Source: JAWLAT01 sp041395325 (lineage in GTDB: Bacteria; Pseudomonadota; Gammaproteobacteria; Xanthomonadales; SZUA-5). From it: a stretch of 64,000 nt of DNA. The notes beneath the pieces are model-generated. The model searched no databases and was not told the DNA's origin. It saw only the letters and a program-made list of their open reading frames with translations. The stretch spans positions 1-64,000 of the forward strand of contig JAWLAT010000019.1 in assembly GCA_041395325.1 (NCBI GenBank), given 5' to 3'. Position 1 is the first letter of the stretch, and the number at the start of each line of letters is the position of its first letter. Shown here piece after piece: positions 1 through 8,285 of this stretch. The translations under genes were made by a program, and so were the position numbers.

Positions 1-57
1 GTGGCCCCGTTCGCCCAGGGCTACCGGCGCAGCATCACCGGATGGGTGCATCGGTGA
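1..57 (+). CDS. 3' end of an upstream gene (partial)
   Basis: The first frame is open from base 1 and ends at TGA 55-57, giving an 18-residue tail ending GWVHR. It stops just before a tandem heptamer repeat, and that repeat family sits at gene 3' ends elsewhere in this window, which supports a real gene end here. The fragment is too short to identify a family and could be a chance open frame. Confidence 0.35.
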   Translation: MAPFAQGYRRSITGWVHR

Positions 58-69
58 TGTTTGGGTAAA

Positions 70-233
70 GGGCCCAGGGCTCAGGGCCCAGGGCTCAGGG
101 CCCAGGGCTCAGGGCCCAGGGCCCAGTGAGAAGCTCGCCGTTTGGTCCTTCGGTGTACTTCCAACGACCAATCCGGACAGGTGCCCCAGCGTTGCAGCCC
201 TTACTGGGCCCTGAGCCCTGAGCCCTGGGCCCT
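70..233. repeat. Paired heptamer-repeat element A
   Basis: The G-rich arm (70-125) is eight perfect tandem heptamers alternating GGGCCCA and GGGCTCA. After 79 bp of ordinary sequence, the C-rich arm (205-232) is four heptamers TGGGCCC, TGAGCCC, TGAGCCC, TGGGCCC. The arms are complementary and could fold into one long stem. The element ends 12 bp from the stop codon of the minus-strand ammonia-lyase gene. Similar pairs occur at 37909-38080 and 52958-53117. Confidence 0.8.
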
Positions 234-244
234 AAAACCGGCGC

Positions 245-2113
245 TCAGTTGCCGGCGAGCAACGCCCCACTCTCCACCAGCGCTTCCATCCTCTGCAGGT
301 CCGGTCCCAACAGACGGTCGCGGTCCATGAAAGCCACGCCCGCTGCGCGGACCCTCGCGAGCACATCGGCGGCGGCCGCGCCGGGCCGGGCCTGGGCCAG
401 GCTGGCCAGATCGGCCCGCAACTGGTCGATGTCGGCCTGCAGGGCGGCCCGCTGGTCTTCGCCGACCGGTGACAGATTGCGCAAGCGGCGGCTCAGCCCG
501 GCCGGATCACTGGCTGTCGCCAATTCAGCCGCTGCGCCGAGGATCTGCAGTCGATACTCCAGTGCCTGGCAAGCGACCAGCAGTTCCAGCGCCAGCACCC
601 GTCCCAGGTCCGCTGTCTGGCGATAGGCGTGCAGGGCCTCATTGGCACCCATTGACACGTGATCCTCGGCGTTGGCGCTGGTCGGCACCGAGTAGACGCT
701 CGCCGGCTGCGCCCGCGAGGCCAGCTCGTTGACCAGCGCGGCGGCGGTGTACTGAACGATCATCAGGCCCGAATCGGTGCCGTCCTCGTTGCCGATCAGG
801 AAGGGCGGCAGACCGTCGTTGGTGGCCGGATCGACCAGCTTGGTCAGACGCCGCTCGCTGATCGAGGCCAGTACCGGCAGTGCCGCCTTCAGACTGGCCA
901 GCGCCAGGGCCAGCGGCATGCCGTGGAAGTTGCCGGCCGACAGTACGTCGCCACCCTCATCGGCGGCAAACACCAGCGGATTGTCGGTCACGGCATTGAG
1001 TTCGATGTCGAGCACTGCAGACACGTGCGCGATCGTGTCGCGCACGGCACCATGCACTTGCGGCACGCAACGCAGTGAATAGGCGTCCTGGGGCTGGAAC
1101 TTCTTGCCGCCGCGGAAGGGCAGGTGGGTGGCATAGAAGGCTTCGCGCCCAGCGCGTTCGGCCACCGGCACATAGTCCCAGCGCAGATCGAAGGTGCGCT
1201 CGTCACCGCTGGGCCAGGCGCCTGGCGTCCAGGACTGGAACCGCGGGACGCGGTGATAGGGAATGTCCACCAGCGTTGATCCGGCCAGCAGCGAGCGCAG
1301 ACGCGCCGCCGTCGTGACCTGGCCCGGATGCGGCCGCAGCTCATGGACGCGGGCATCGAAGGCGGCACTGCGCCCACAGAAGGCTTCCAGGCTGACCACG
1401 GCGGCCAGGTCGGCAGTGGCCAGCAGGCGTTCGCAGTCATCGATCGCCAGCACACCCAGCGCCAGCATCAGTGCGGTGCCGTTGTTCAGCGCCAGACCTT
1501 CCTTGTAGGACAGCTCCAGCGGCCCCAGGCCGTGCTCGGCCAGCACCACCGCGGCATCGCGGCGTTCGCCACCGTCCCACAGCTGTCCCACGCCCAGCAG
1601 CGGCAACGCCAGATGCGACAGTGGCGCCAGATCACCGCTGGCCCCGACCGAGCCCTTCTCCGGCACCACTGGGATCAGGTCGGCGTTGAGCAGCCACAGC
1701 AGCCGCTCGATGGTCTCCGGTCGAATGCCGGAATGGCCACGCAGCAGCGTGTTGATGCGGATCAGCAGCATCGCCCGCGAGACTTCGGCCGGCAGTGGCG
1801 GCCCCACGCAGACCGCATGACTGATGATCAGGTTGCGCTGCAGCTCGGCAACCAGCGGTCGCTCGCAACCGGGTCGTTCGCGCAGACGGGTGGCGCCAAG
1901 CAGACGGTCGGCATTGCTGCCAAAGCCCGTGGTGACGCCATAGATCGGCTGGCCACGCTCCAGTTCGCGGCCCAGAAAGGCCGCCGCTGCGGCGACCTGA
2001 CGCCAGGCGGACTCGGCCACGCGAACGCGCGCGCCCTGTCGAGCCACGGCAACCAGATCGGCGCGGCTGAGATGCTCACCAGTGAGCAGAATGGTGGAAT
2101 CGGAATCGGTCAT
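245..2113 (-). CDS. Aromatic amino acid lyase, histidine ammonia-lyase-like
   Basis: Predicted MIO-dependent ammonia-lyase of 622 aa, which would eliminate ammonia from histidine to give urocanate. The Ala-Ser-Gly that forms the MIO cofactor lies in GSVGASGDLAPLSHLAL (ASG at 158-160). YGVTTGFGS (58-66), EGLALNNGT (205-213), QDAYSLRCVPQVHG (342-355) and GNFHGMP (394-400) are further family blocks. The selectivity position reads Ser-His (98-99, in NLIISHA), the pattern of histidine lyases rather than the Phe-Leu or His-Leu of phenylalanine and tyrosine lyases. It is about 100 residues longer than usual HutH (about 510 aa), mainly through an insertion at roughly 285-340 and a longer C-terminus. 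No other hut gene is present. It lies 100 bp downstream of hisS on the same strand. A xanthomonadin/aryl-polyene-type lyase is the main alternative. Confidence 0.85.
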   Translation of the reverse strand: MTDSDSTILLTGEHLSRADLVAVARQGARVRVAESAWRQVAAAAAFLGRELERGQPIYGVTTGFGSNADRLLGATRLRERPGCERPLVAELQRNLIISHAVCVGPPLPAEVSRAMLLIRINTLLRGHSGIRPETIERLLWLLNADLIPVVPEKGSVGASGDLAPLSHLALPLLGVGQLWDGGERRDAAVVLAEHGLGPLELSYKEGLALNNGTALMLALGVLAIDDCERLLATADLAAVVSLEAFCGRSAAFDARVHELRPHPGQVTTAARLRSLLAGSTLVDIPYHRVPRFQSWTPGAWPSGDERTFDLRWDYVPVAERAGREAFYATHLPFRGGKKFQPQDAYSLRCVPQVHGAVRDTIAHVSAVLDIELNAVTDNPLVFAADEGGDVLSAGNFHGMPLALALASLKAALPVLASISERRLTKLVDPATNDGLPPFLIGNEDGTDSGLMIVQYTAAALVNELASRAQPASVYSVPTSANAEDHVSMGANEALHAYRQTADLGRVLALELLVACQALEYRLQILGAAAELATASDPAGLSRRLRNLSPVGEDQRAALQADIDQLRADLASLAQARPGAAAADVLARVRAAGVAFMDRDRLLGPDLQRMEALVESGALLAGN

Positions 2114-2213
2114 CGTCTACGGCTCTGGAGTCGGGGAGCGCCGATGGCGTGGGTCCGCCGTGTCGGTCAGGTCAGGTGGCGATTATCGCCACCAGGGCCT
2201 GGGTCGCATGCTG

Positions 2214-3611
2214 CTATGCAGCGTCGGTGGGCGCGTTCAGCGGCATGGCGCGGGTCTGCTCGATCTCCACCCGCAGGCTGGCGACCAGTTCGGTCCGTGG
2301 CACCTCGAACTGCTCCTGCCGACGCAGATCCTTGACCTGCACCACGCCCTTGGCCAGCTCGTCCGGCCCGACGATCACGGCAAAGGGAATGCCGGCCCGA
2401 TCGGCGTAGCGCAGCTGCTTGCCGAGCTTGCCGGCTTCCAGCTGCAGTTCGCAGTTGATCCCGGCACCGCGCAACAGCGAGGCCAGCGCGGCGTATTCGT
2501 TGAACAGGGCCGGATCCATCTGCGTGACCAGCACCGCCACCGAACTGCGACCGGTGCCGATCAAGCCGGCCTCGCGCAATTGCCAGTACAGCCGCGTCGC
2601 GCCGATCGAGATGCCCACGCCCGGCAGGTGGCTGCGGGTGTAGTGACTGGCCAGATTCTCGTAGCGGCCACCGGAACAGACACTGCCGATGCCCGGGTGC
2701 TCGATCAGGATCGTCTCGTAGACCGTGCCGGTGTAGTAGTCCAGACCGCGGGCGATGGCGAAGTCCAACGCGAAGCAGCGTTCCGGCACACCCAGCGCAT
2801 GCACCAGATCCAGCACCTCGCGCAGCTCGGCGATGCCCTGGCGGAGGTTGTCGTTGTCGCTGGGCAGGCGCTCCAACGCCGCCAGCGCCGAGGCCAGGCT
2901 GTCGGAGCGGAAGCCGACAAAGTCGAGCAGCGTGTCAATGGCTGTTGCCGACAGACCAATCGCCGGGTCGGCAAGGCTGGCGCGCACCCGCTCCGGCCCG
3001 CGCTTGTCCAGTTTGTCGATTTCCCGCAGCACCAGGGTTTGCTGCTCGCCGCCATCAATCCGCAGATGCTCCAGCAGTCCGCGCATGACCCGGCGGTGAT
3101 TGAGGCGGATCTGGAAGGGCCCCACGCCGAGGGCTTCGAAGACCTGGTAGATGACGGCCACCAGTTCGGCATCGTAGCGGATCGACAAGCTGTCCTTGCC
3201 GATCACATCGATGTCGCATTGATAGAACTCACGGAAGCGGCCACGCTGGGCGCTCTCGCCGCGATAGACCCGCTGCATCTGATAGCGGCGGAAGGGGAAG
3301 CTGAGCTGATGTTCGTGCTCGGCCACGTAGCGCGCCAGTGGCACCGTCAGGTCGAAACGCAACGCCAGTTCCGGATCATTGCCCTGTTGCAGCGCGCCGG
3401 TCGACTGCACGAAATAGACCTGCCGCTCGGTCTCGCCGCCCGACTTGGTGAGCAGCACTTCGGTCAGCTCGATCGCCGGGGTTTCCACCGGCAGAAAGCC
3501 GAAGCGCTCGAAGCCGGCGCGGATGGTGTCCAGCATCTCCTGAAAGGCGATCTGGTCCAGCGGCAGCAGTTCCAGCACGCCGGGCATCGTGCGGGCCTTG
3601 GTCAGACTCAT
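2214..3611 (-). CDS. hisS: Histidyl-tRNA synthetase
   Basis: Class II aminoacyl-tRNA synthetase that charges tRNA-His, cytosolic, 465 aa. Motif 2 (REFYQCDIDVIG), the histidine-binding motif RGLDYYTGTVYE and the glycine-rich motif 3 segment GVGISIGATRLYW are all visible, followed by a C-terminal anticodon-binding domain (VLVTQMDPALF, then DELAKGVVQVKDL). It is somewhat longer than the E. coli enzyme (424 aa). ATG 3611 is chosen because AGGAG sits 5 nt upstream; a GTG two codons earlier would place that site inside the gene. The ammonia-lyase gene follows after 100 bp on the same strand. Confidence 0.95.
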   Translation of the reverse strand: MSLTKARTMPGVLELLPLDQIAFQEMLDTIRAGFERFGFLPVETPAIELTEVLLTKSGGETERQVYFVQSTGALQQGNDPELALRFDLTVPLARYVAEHEHQLSFPFRRYQMQRVYRGESAQRGRFREFYQCDIDVIGKDSLSIRYDAELVAVIYQVFEALGVGPFQIRLNHRRVMRGLLEHLRIDGGEQQTLVLREIDKLDKRGPERVRASLADPAIGLSATAIDTLLDFVGFRSDSLASALAALERLPSDNDNLRQGIAELREVLDLVHALGVPERCFALDFAIARGLDYYTGTVYETILIEHPGIGSVCSGGRYENLASHYTRSHLPGVGISIGATRLYWQLREAGLIGTGRSSVAVLVTQMDPALFNEYAALASLLRGAGINCELQLEAGKLGKQLRYADRAGIPFAVIVGPDELAKGVVQVKDLRRQEQFEVPRTELVASLRVEIEQTRAMPLNAPTDAA

Positions 3612-3688
3612 GATCACTCCTGCAGCAGATGGGGCAAGGCGCGGAGGGGATGGTGCTCACCGCGACCATTGGGGCGCGCAGTGTAGCC

Positions 3689-4771
3689 TCAGCCGTTGTT
3701 GCCGGTCAGGATCTGGCGTGGCAGCTCGCCGAGCAGGGTATCCAGTTGCTGCAGCCCCTGCTGGCTCAGTGGGTACAGACGACAGCAGACCGCATCCGCG
3801 GCATCCAGGCCGTCCACTCGCCACAGTCCCAGTTGGTCATCCTGATGCAGCTGCCAGCGCGCGACCGCGTTGTCGCCAATGCGCTCTTCCACGCAGTCGC
3901 CCAGTTCGGTACCGCCTAGCAGCGCTTCGGCCGGCTGGTCGGCGCAACTGACCCAGATCGTCTCGATGCCGTGCAGGGCCAGCCCTTGCTGCAACTGACG
4001 ACCGCGCGCCAGGCGGCCGCGCCAGCCGGCGCAAGGCTGCGCTGGCGCCGGCGTCCATTGCAGCCGCACCCGCTGGCCGTCCCAGGCGCAGTGCAGGCCA
4101 CTGGGATCTTGCAGGAACACCGCGCGATCGGGTCGGAGCAGCGCCGCTTCGAGCAAGTCGGCCAGCAATTCGCCATCAGCCTGCAGATACTGGGCCCGCA
4201 ACACCGCGAGCAGGTCCAGCGCGGTCAGGTGCCGAGCGTGTGCGATCTCCACGCCAAACCAGCTCGCCAGCGCAGTGGCCACCGGTGGTGCGCATTCGCC
4301 GCTTTCCAGCAAGTGGGCTTCCAGGTCCTGTTCGATGCGCTCGATGGCCTCGCCTTCGCCGATCAGGGCCAGCGGCAGCACTCGCCAGGGCGAGGCGGGA
4401 TGCGTCGGATCCGGTTGCAGGCGACGGTCGGGGAGTGCGCCGTCGACCGCACCAAAGAACAGCAGGCGCCGGGCAAAACCCTCACCCGCCAGACTGAGCC
4501 GGTATTGTTCGGTGAGCACCTGGGCCAGTGGCCAGCGCGGGCGCAGCACTTCGGCAGGATCGAAGCTCGCGCCGACCATGCTCACGCCGGCGTCGGCCAC
4601 CAACGGTGCGATGCGCGCCAGGTCGTGCGCACAGAGCAGGCCGATCTCTTCGGCGCCCGGACGGGGCAGGGCGCGCTGCAATCGTGCCAGGCCGGCCTGC
4701 GTCCAGGCGCTGGGCGCCAGCTCGAACAGCACGAACAGTGGCAGATGACGAAGCTGGTCCAGTCGGATCAT
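3689..4771 (-). CDS. Uncharacterised 360-aa protein
   Basis: I do not recognise this protein. The open frame extends to 4978 but the extra 69 residues look like intergenic sequence; ATG 4771 gives a natural start (MIRLDQLRHLPLF). It is rich in Leu, Ala and Arg, with no clear signal peptide, membrane segment or repeated motif. Scattered Cys and Trp residues are present (GLHCAWDGQR, VSCADQPAE, VCCRLYPLS). It is soluble by appearance. It lies upstream of hisS on the same strand (77 bp gap) and divergent from the TonB receptor. The long codon-biased frame makes it a real gene, but the function is unknown. Confidence 0.7.
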   Translation of the reverse strand: MIRLDQLRHLPLFVLFELAPSAWTQAGLARLQRALPRPGAEEIGLLCAHDLARIAPLVADAGVSMVGASFDPAEVLRPRWPLAQVLTEQYRLSLAGEGFARRLLFFGAVDGALPDRRLQPDPTHPASPWRVLPLALIGEGEAIERIEQDLEAHLLESGECAPPVATALASWFGVEIAHARHLTALDLLAVLRAQYLQADGELLADLLEAALLRPDRAVFLQDPSGLHCAWDGQRVRLQWTPAPAQPCAGWRGRLARGRQLQQGLALHGIETIWVSCADQPAEALLGGTELGDCVEERIGDNAVARWQLHQDDQLGLWRVDGLDAADAVCCRLYPLSQQGLQQLDTLLGELPRQILTGNNG

Positions 4772-4998
4772 GGGCGTCTCCGAGCGCGGCGCGCGAGCAT
4801 AGCCGAGCGGACCCACCGCTGGCGTGCACAGTACCGGCCGACGCCAATCCTGCGCATTCGGTCGGCCCGCCGGAGGCACATTGGCGATATGTAAAGTTTG
4901 CGTTAGACTCCGGCGAGCCGCGTAGCCTCGGAGAGGGTGGCGGTCATCACTGAGCATCCGCTCGATTGACTTTTCCATGGCACCATTGGGGTCAAAAC

Positions 4999-7923
4999 AT
5001 GACTAAATTGAATGAGTTGTCAGGCGCGATCCGCTTCGCGCTCCTGGCCGGCAGCATCTCGCTCGTTGCCGCGCCAGCCTTCGCCCAGGAGGACGAAGAT
5101 GACGTGGAAGTGCTCACCGCCGTACAGGTGACCGGTTCCCGCATCCAGAGCCAGGCCGTGACCGCGTCCTCGCCGGTCGCCGAGATTCAGCGCGAAGAGT
5201 TCCAGTTTGCCGGCGCCACCCGCGTCGACGACCTGGTCAACCAGTACCCGCAGCTGCAGCTGGCCTTCGACTCGCAGACCAACAACCCGTCGACCGGTTA
5301 CGCGACCGTCGACCTGCGTGGTCTGGGCCCGAGCCGCACGCTGACCCTGGTCAACGGCCAGCGTCTGCCCCCCGGTCCCGTCGCTCAGATCCGTGACATC
5401 AGCATCATCCCGGCCGCCCTCATCACCCGCGTCGATATCCTGACCGGTGGTGCCTCGGCCGTGTACGGTTCTGACGCCGTCGCCGGTGTCGTGAACTTCG
5501 TGCTGGATACCGAATTCGAAGGCGTGAGCGTCAGCGCCGGTTACTCGGCTTATCAGCATGACAACAGCAACGACTACGTCCAGGGCGAGCTGCGCAAGCG
5601 CGGTTTCCCGTTCGAAGACGGTGATTCCGGCTTCGACGGTGTGTCCAAGAACGTCGACATCGCCATCGGCGGCCGTTTCGCTGACGGCGCTGGTCATGCG
5701 ATGGCCTGGTTGACCTGGCGTGACAATGACCCGCTGTTCCAGGGTCAGCGTGACTATTCCTCCTGCGCCCTGAGCGCGGCTGGTGCTTCCACCTCGGCAC
5801 TGGGTGCCTGCGGTGGTTCGCCGACCAATCCGACCGGCAACTTCTACGTCTTCAACAATTCCGGCGGTACTGGCGCCTCGTTGAATGCCGATGGCAGCTG
5901 GCGGACGGGTTATGGCGCGCCGTACAACTTCGCGCCGATCAATTACTACCAGCGTCCGGACGAGCGCTTCACCTTCGGTGCGTCCATCAAGTACGAGATC
6001 AACGAGCACTTCAAGCCGTATCTCGAGACGATGGCCATCAACCGCCAGGACGCGCTGCAGATCGCCGAGTCGGGCACCTTCTTCATTCTGCTGCCGCAGA
6101 GCCTGGGCCTGACCTGCGATACGCCGTTCCTCGGCTCGCTGTGTAACGATCTGGGCTTCGATCCGGCCGACGGCAATCTGGGTGTGTACGTTGCCAAGCG
6201 CAACGTGGAAGGCGGCCCGCGTCGTCAGCTGACCGAAGACAACACCTATCGCTTCGTGCTGGGCATGGAAGGCGAGATCAACGAGAACTGGTCGTACAAC
6301 GTCTCGTTCCTGCGTGGTCGCACCGCCAATGACACCCAGGGCTTCAACGACTTCCTGTTCAGCCGCATCACCTCGGCGCTGCTGGGCTGCGACGCGAACG
6401 GCCCGGGTGGCACCTTCGCCGGTTGCTTGCCGTACAACGTGTGGCAGCCGAACAGTGTTGATCCAGCCGCTGCTGCCGCGCTGGCCGGTGTCAGCTTCAA
6501 CAAGATCAACACCGAGCTGACCTCGCTCAATGCCTACGTCACGGGCGATACCGGTTTCGGTTTCGGCTGGGCTGACGGCGCCACCGTGCAGCTGGTGGCG
6601 GGTGCGGAAACCCGTCGCGAGAACTACAGCACCATCTCCGACAACGACAGCGCGGCCGGCAACTTCGCCGGTGCCGGCGCCGCCGCGCCGCCGATCACCG
6701 GTGACACGTCGGTCGACGAAATCTTCCTGGAAGCGGCAGTGCCGATTTATGCCGGCGATGGCCTGATCCAGTCCTTCGACCTCGACCTCGGTTACCGCCT
6801 GTCCGATTACGATCGTTCCGGCAACGCGAACACCTACAAGATCGGCTTCATTGCCGATGCCGGTATGGTCCGCGTCCGCGGTGGTTTCAACCGCGCCATC
6901 CGCGCGCCGAGCATCAACAACCTGTTCAACCCGCAGCGTACCGGTCTGTTCGGTGGCTCGGATCCGTGCGCGGGCACGAACCCGACCTTCACCCAGGCGC
7001 AGTGCGCCAACACGGGTGTGTCGGCTGCCCAGTACGGCAACGTGCCGGCCAACTCGGCCGACCAGAACAACCAGTTCTTTGGTGGTAACCCGGATCTGAA
7101 GCCGGAAGACGCCGAAACCTGGACGCTGGGCTTTGTGGTCACCCCGATCGAGAACCTGACGATCACGGCTGACTACTACGACATCTTCATCGAAGACACG
7201 ATCACCGCCATTGCGCCGCAGACGATTCTGCAGTTCTGCGGTACCACGGGCGATCCGTTCCTGTGCAGTCTGATCGTGCGTAACCCGGTCAGTGGCGACC
7301 TGTTCCGTCAGAACACCAGCTTCGTCATCGCCACGACCAACAACTTCGGTGAGACGTCCGCTCGCGGCGTTGACCTGGGTGTCAACTACAGCTTCGATGC
7401 GCTGGGTGGCCGCTTCTCGGCGTCCCTCAACGGCAGCTACAACATCGAAACCGAGCTGAACCCGCTGCCGGGCATCAACGAAGACGCGATCACCGATTGC
7501 GCCGGCGTGATCGACCCGAACTGCGGTGCGACCCAGCCGAAGTGGCGTCACGTTGCGGCCCTGCGCTACTCGCGTGATGCCTACACCCTCAGCATGCGGT
7601 GGCGTCACATCGGCAAGCTGGACTACGAAAGTGCCTTTGATGGCTCGGTCCTGACTGCCGATCGTCTGCTGTGCGCTGAAGGTACGCCGGTCACCAGTGG
7701 TGCGCCGTGCCGTGGCAATGGCCGTATCGGTAGCCTGAACTACATCGATCTGGCTGGTTCCTACTCGTTCGGCCAGTACGTTGAGTTGACCATGGGCGTG
7801 AACAACATCTTTGACAAGGAGCCGCCAATCACCGGTGCCAGCCTTGCACTGAATGGCAACTCGCCGGGCGGTTACGACCAGCTGGGTCGTTTCATCTTCT
7901 CCAACATCAGCTTCAAGTTCTAA
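4999..7923 (+). CDS. TonB-dependent outer-membrane receptor
   Basis: Predicted TonB-dependent transporter of 974 aa. The signal peptide covers residues 1-29 (cleavage after AFA, before QEDED). The plug domain follows (TAVQVTGSRI, then DLRGLGPSRTLTLVNGQRLP and DILTGGASAVYGSDAVAGVVNFVL). A long beta-barrel ends in the C-terminal aromatic residue of FSNISFKF. The receptor signatures NPDLKPEDAETWTLG and NNIFDKEPP are present. It belongs to the large receptor type common in Xanthomonadales, often used for peptides, glycans or other bulky nutrients; the substrate cannot be read here. ATG 4999 is chosen because it starts directly at a signal peptide. A strong intrinsic terminator follows. The neighbours are TPR-sulfotransferase and methyltransferase genes. 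Confidence 0.93.
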   Translation: MTKLNELSGAIRFALLAGSISLVAAPAFAQEDEDDVEVLTAVQVTGSRIQSQAVTASSPVAEIQREEFQFAGATRVDDLVNQYPQLQLAFDSQTNNPSTGYATVDLRGLGPSRTLTLVNGQRLPPGPVAQIRDISIIPAALITRVDILTGGASAVYGSDAVAGVVNFVLDTEFEGVSVSAGYSAYQHDNSNDYVQGELRKRGFPFEDGDSGFDGVSKNVDIAIGGRFADGAGHAMAWLTWRDNDPLFQGQRDYSSCALSAAGASTSALGACGGSPTNPTGNFYVFNNSGGTGASLNADGSWRTGYGAPYNFAPINYYQRPDERFTFGASIKYEINEHFKPYLETMAINRQDALQIAESGTFFILLPQSLGLTCDTPFLGSLCNDLGFDPADGNLGVYVAKRNVEGGPRRQLTEDNTYRFVLGMEGEINENWSYNVSFLRGRTANDTQGFNDFLFSRITSALLGCDANGPGGTFAGCLPYNVWQPNSVDPAAAAALAGVSFNKINTELTSLNAYVTGDTGFGFGWADGATVQLVAGAETRRENYSTISDNDSAAGNFAGAGAAAPPITGDTSVDEIFLEAAVPIYAGDGLIQSFDLDLGYRLSDYDRSGNANTYKIGFIADAGMVRVRGGFNRAIRAPSINNLFNPQRTGLFGGSDPCAGTNPTFTQAQCANTGVSAAQYGNVPANSADQNNQFFGGNPDLKPEDAETWTLGFVVTPIENLTITADYYDIFIEDTITAIAPQTILQFCGTTGDPFLCSLIVRNPVSGDLFRQNTSFVIATTNNFGETSARGVDLGVNYSFDALGGRFSASLNGSYNIETELNPLPGINEDAITDCAGVIDPNCGATQPKWRHVAALRYSRDAYTLSMRWRHIGKLDYESAFDGSVLTADRLLCAEGTPVTSGAPCRGNGRIGSLNYIDLAGSYSFGQYVELTMGVNNIFDKEPPITGASLALNGNSPGGYDQLGRFIFSNISFKF

Positions 7924-7948
7924 GTCGAAAGACATTAGAAGTCTTGAG

Positions 7949-7978
7949 CGGCGGGCCTTCGGGCCCGCCGTTTTTTTT
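7949..7978 (+). terminator. Intrinsic terminator of the TonB receptor gene
   Basis: A perfect 9-bp GC stem (7949-7957 with 7962-7970) closes a TTCG tetraloop and is followed by eight T. It lies 26 bp after the receptor stop codon, a textbook rho-independent terminator. Confidence 0.95.
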
Positions 7979-8285
7979 GGCGGATTCTCCAGCGCTGGTG
8001 CACGCGTGTGCGTCGCCGTGCTCGGCCGTGGTCCGTGGATCGAGCACGCCCGCCCTGGCAGCGGACGCCTCTGAGTACCGCATCAATCAGAGTTGCGGCG
8101 TCGGGGTATGGCGTAAGGATGACGCGACTTCGCGGCCACCTGAGCAGCGCGTCGCTGGGTCGGACCGGTCAAGCGTGGTCTGACCGAGGGGCGTCTTCAA
8201 GGCGCACCGGTGACTCGTGTACTGCATTCCAAAACCGCCATGGGCTCAACGCGCGAAGCGTAGCTGCCGACGATTGTTCGACGGG
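7979..8285. other. Gene-free spacer between convergent genes
   Basis: About 300 bp between the terminator and the 3' end of the minus-strand sulfotransferase gene. I see no convincing gene, repeat or terminator. Short open frames here lack a ribosome site and family resemblance. Confidence 0.6.

Noticed and set aside
70..126. CRISPR array
   Set aside because: The units are contiguous 7-mers without spacers, and no cas genes are present.
5020..7935. A 971-codon open frame antisense to the TonB receptor
   Set aside because: It mirrors the receptor gene in the frame where GC-rich third positions remove stop codons. It has no domain, no ribosome site and low-complexity Arg/Val/Asp composition, while the sense frame has clear receptor motifs.
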